Translations under genes and position numbers: made by a program
DNA from: Plumapathes pennacea
Taxonomy: Eukaryota; Cnidaria; Anthozoa; Antipatharia; Myriopathidae
Direction: 5' to 3'
Assembly (NCBI GenBank): GCA_964036295.1
Contig: OZ038464.1
Coordinates: 616,001 to 680,000 of the forward strand
DNA: 64,000 bases
The notes under the pieces: generated by a model
The model's database searches: none
Seen by the model: the letters and a program-made list of their open reading frames with translations, nothing else
What the model was told of the DNA's origin: nothing
In this document: positions 63,101 through 64,000 of the stretch, piece by piece
Layout of the letters: the number at the start of each line of letters is the position of its first letter
Position numbering within the stretch: position 1 is the stretch's first letter

Positions 63101-63699
63101 GTACTGAGTTGTCAGAGTCAATCTACTCCCCAGCAAGATACTAGCTGTTAACATTTGACTATTTCCCTAGGGTGTCCACTTAAATTTTGCATGTCTACAC
63201 ATCATTTCATGCTCTTTCCATTTCTGCCACTGAAGTGCTGAATTTTCAGTCATGTGGGTGACCTCCAACTGCAAAGGGAAAAATGTTGACTCAATTCCTC
63301 AGGATCAAGCCACCCTCCCCCTCCCCCCCCCCCCCCCCCCCCCCCCCCACCCTCCCCCTCCCCACTTGATGTTTCTCACCAGGACAGGTATTCCATTGTA
63401 GGAAAATGGCCTTTCAAATATATCTGTTTCTTCCCTCAGGTAATGTTAAGTTCAGCATTTCAGAAAGTCCTCAACCTTCCCAAGTCAACATAAAATCTAA
63501 ACACTTGCACATAGCAGAAAATGTTGACATGCAAGTTGATCTGGAAGAAAAAGGAGAGAATTTCACTGTCTTGTCCGCAAGAACCTACCCAGGTGTGGAC
63601 ACAAAAGACAAGAGGACTTTGAATGTTCAAGCCAAAGTTGGGGAGGTAAATGTAAATGTTGCAAACTGGCTGGACTCCTTAAAGCTCACAAGATCCTGA
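60134..63699 (+). CDS. FAM185A: FAM185A-like protein with DUF4097-type beta-strand repeat domain (four exons, complete)
   Basis: Exons 60134-60553, 61516-61948, 62771-62908 and 63440-63699 have consistent phases and GT-AG introns; they total 1251 nt (416 residues plus TGA 63697-63699). The start is the first in-frame ATG; the frame is open upstream through the 33-bp repeats but has no other ATG. Residues 1-140 are poorly conserved and carry PIDSTR(M/L)P-(N/D)FPT repeats. From exon 2 on the protein shows short beta-strand rungs rich in Gly and Asp: KVTGGRDAPIYVKNLEG, GSYISVETDGGSIVC, LVTRGDGDISASKLQG, SEFCSQGGDIQLGDIHG, VEAETGNISIASVTGDLKAL and GNVKFSISES. This pattern is that of DUF4097/FAM185A proteins, recognised from memory, whose biochemical role is unknown. 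Introns contain MITEs, foldbacks and simple repeats. The 300 bases after the stop show no further gene. Confidence 0.75.
60568..60830 (+). repeat. Three tandem copies of an 86-94-bp unit in intron 1
   Basis: Units start at 60568, 60662 and 60748 and share ggcaaacttctcctttcaat, gtatgtagttcagtatggag and gacaggtgatctcttgcttg. The ends contain ttaagagtgatcag, a motif also found near 60898 and, inverted, in the 62290 MITE, so this is probably an internally amplified piece of that MITE family. Confidence 0.8.
60959..61096. mobile_element. Foldback element in intron 1 (ATTACAC ends)
   Basis: The left arm attacacagcggcgcgaagatatg pairs with the right arm catatcttcaagccgccgtgtaat, and inner segments taaaaacaatattttac and gtaaaatattgtttttac pair as well, around a centre near 61025. 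The ends resemble the TTATTACACG ends of the element at 3582-3930, suggesting one family. Confidence 0.75.
61106..61291. mobile_element. Second foldback element in intron 1
   Basis: The arms ttatattagacacgagtgtttta and gtaaaaccctcgtgtctatataa are inverted. At the centre lies a perfect 22-base palindrome, 61179-61200 (atatcctcact and its inverse). There is no coding capacity. Confidence 0.75.
62060..62190 (+). repeat. Irregular GTCAGGGAAAAGTC repeats in intron 2
   Basis: Four copies of a gtcaggg(aaaagtc) motif occur within about 130 bases of intron 2 of the FAM185A-like gene, with uneven spacing. No function is apparent. Confidence 0.5.
62290..62498. mobile_element. MITE with TAACCCTTTCACTCC terminal inverted repeats
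   Basis: Fifteen-base perfect inverted ends, taaccctttcactcc at 62290 and ggagtgaaagggtta ending at 62498, flank about 180 bp with no frame. Its inner right part (gagaaaattgaagttggtca) recurs inverted near 60902, and 'aaccatttcactcctg' at 62579 may be the start of another fragment. Confidence 0.8.
63323..63348 (+). repeat. 26-base poly-C tract
   Basis: An uninterrupted run of C is flanked by ccctcccc-type sequence in intron 3, just before the last exon of the FAM185A-like gene. It may fold as an i-motif/G-quadruplex pair; its length is also prone to sequencing error. Confidence 0.9.
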
Positions 63700-64000
63700 G
63701 GAATTTGATGACAATATTATGTTTCCTGGTGTACAGGTGAAAGTTTGAGGTTTAGAGGTTTTTGGATGACTGTTGAAAACCGAAACCAAAGTATCTGACA
63801 GACTCAGCGGATTAAAGCCCTAAGCAACTATTTATAAATATTGTGTGCTGATCAAAATATTGTCTTTTGCACATGTCATGTGTTTAGAACTTTGTGGCCC
63901 CAAAGACACAAAGTACATAGAAGAGTCAAGAGACAGCTTCCTGTAAGCAATGACCCTTTGTTTGGCTTGTTTAAGTGGTCACTTACAGGAATTTCTCAAT

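Overview
The window looks like metazoan nuclear DNA, most likely from an early-branching marine invertebrate such as a cnidarian. This is an inference from three things: split genes with short GT-AG introns, extracellular-matrix and receptor-type proteins, and AT-rich DNA full of foldback elements, MITEs and Helitrons. No bacterial or organellar features were seen.

Three host genes could be rebuilt exon by exon, with matching splice phases throughout. (1) Positions 1-3196, plus strand: the 3' ten exons of a thrombospondin-type protein whose TSP C-terminal domain is followed by a laminin-G/concanavalin-like domain. (2) Positions 9010-4518, minus strand: a complete nine-exon gene for a 416-residue type I membrane protein with a signal peptide, three fibronectin-III-like domains, one membrane span and a short Pro-rich tail. 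(3) Positions 60134-63699, plus strand: a four-exon, 416-residue FAM185A-like protein with a DUF4097-type beta-strand repeat domain.

Genes 2 and 3 point away from each other, and the 51 kb between them is almost wholly tandem repeat, in layers. 9155-9860 holds diverged edge units. 9861-44845 holds about 103 units of a roughly 338-bp satellite in one orientation, with nested higher-order duplications. 44867-49963 holds about 15 units in the opposite orientation. 49964-50546 returns to the first orientation. 50547-52028 is a Helitron-like insertion whose empty target site can be read from neighbouring satellite units. 52029-53817 holds about five 334-bp units of an edge subtype. 53818-54408 is a truncated second copy of the Helitron. 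54409-55800 holds distant 348-388-bp relatives of the satellite. 55845-59452 is a 90-bp satellite. 59453-60090 is a 33-bp repeat carrying a TATATAA core, ending 40-odd bases before the start codon of gene 3.

The most notable content is this satellite complex: a dinucleosome-sized unit with internal dyads, an orientation switch, older subtypes at both edges, a datable Helitron insertion, and a run of phased TATA-like motifs facing the FAM185A-like gene. No operon, CRISPR array, rRNA or tRNA was recognised. Exact unit counts inside the array depend on assembly quality.
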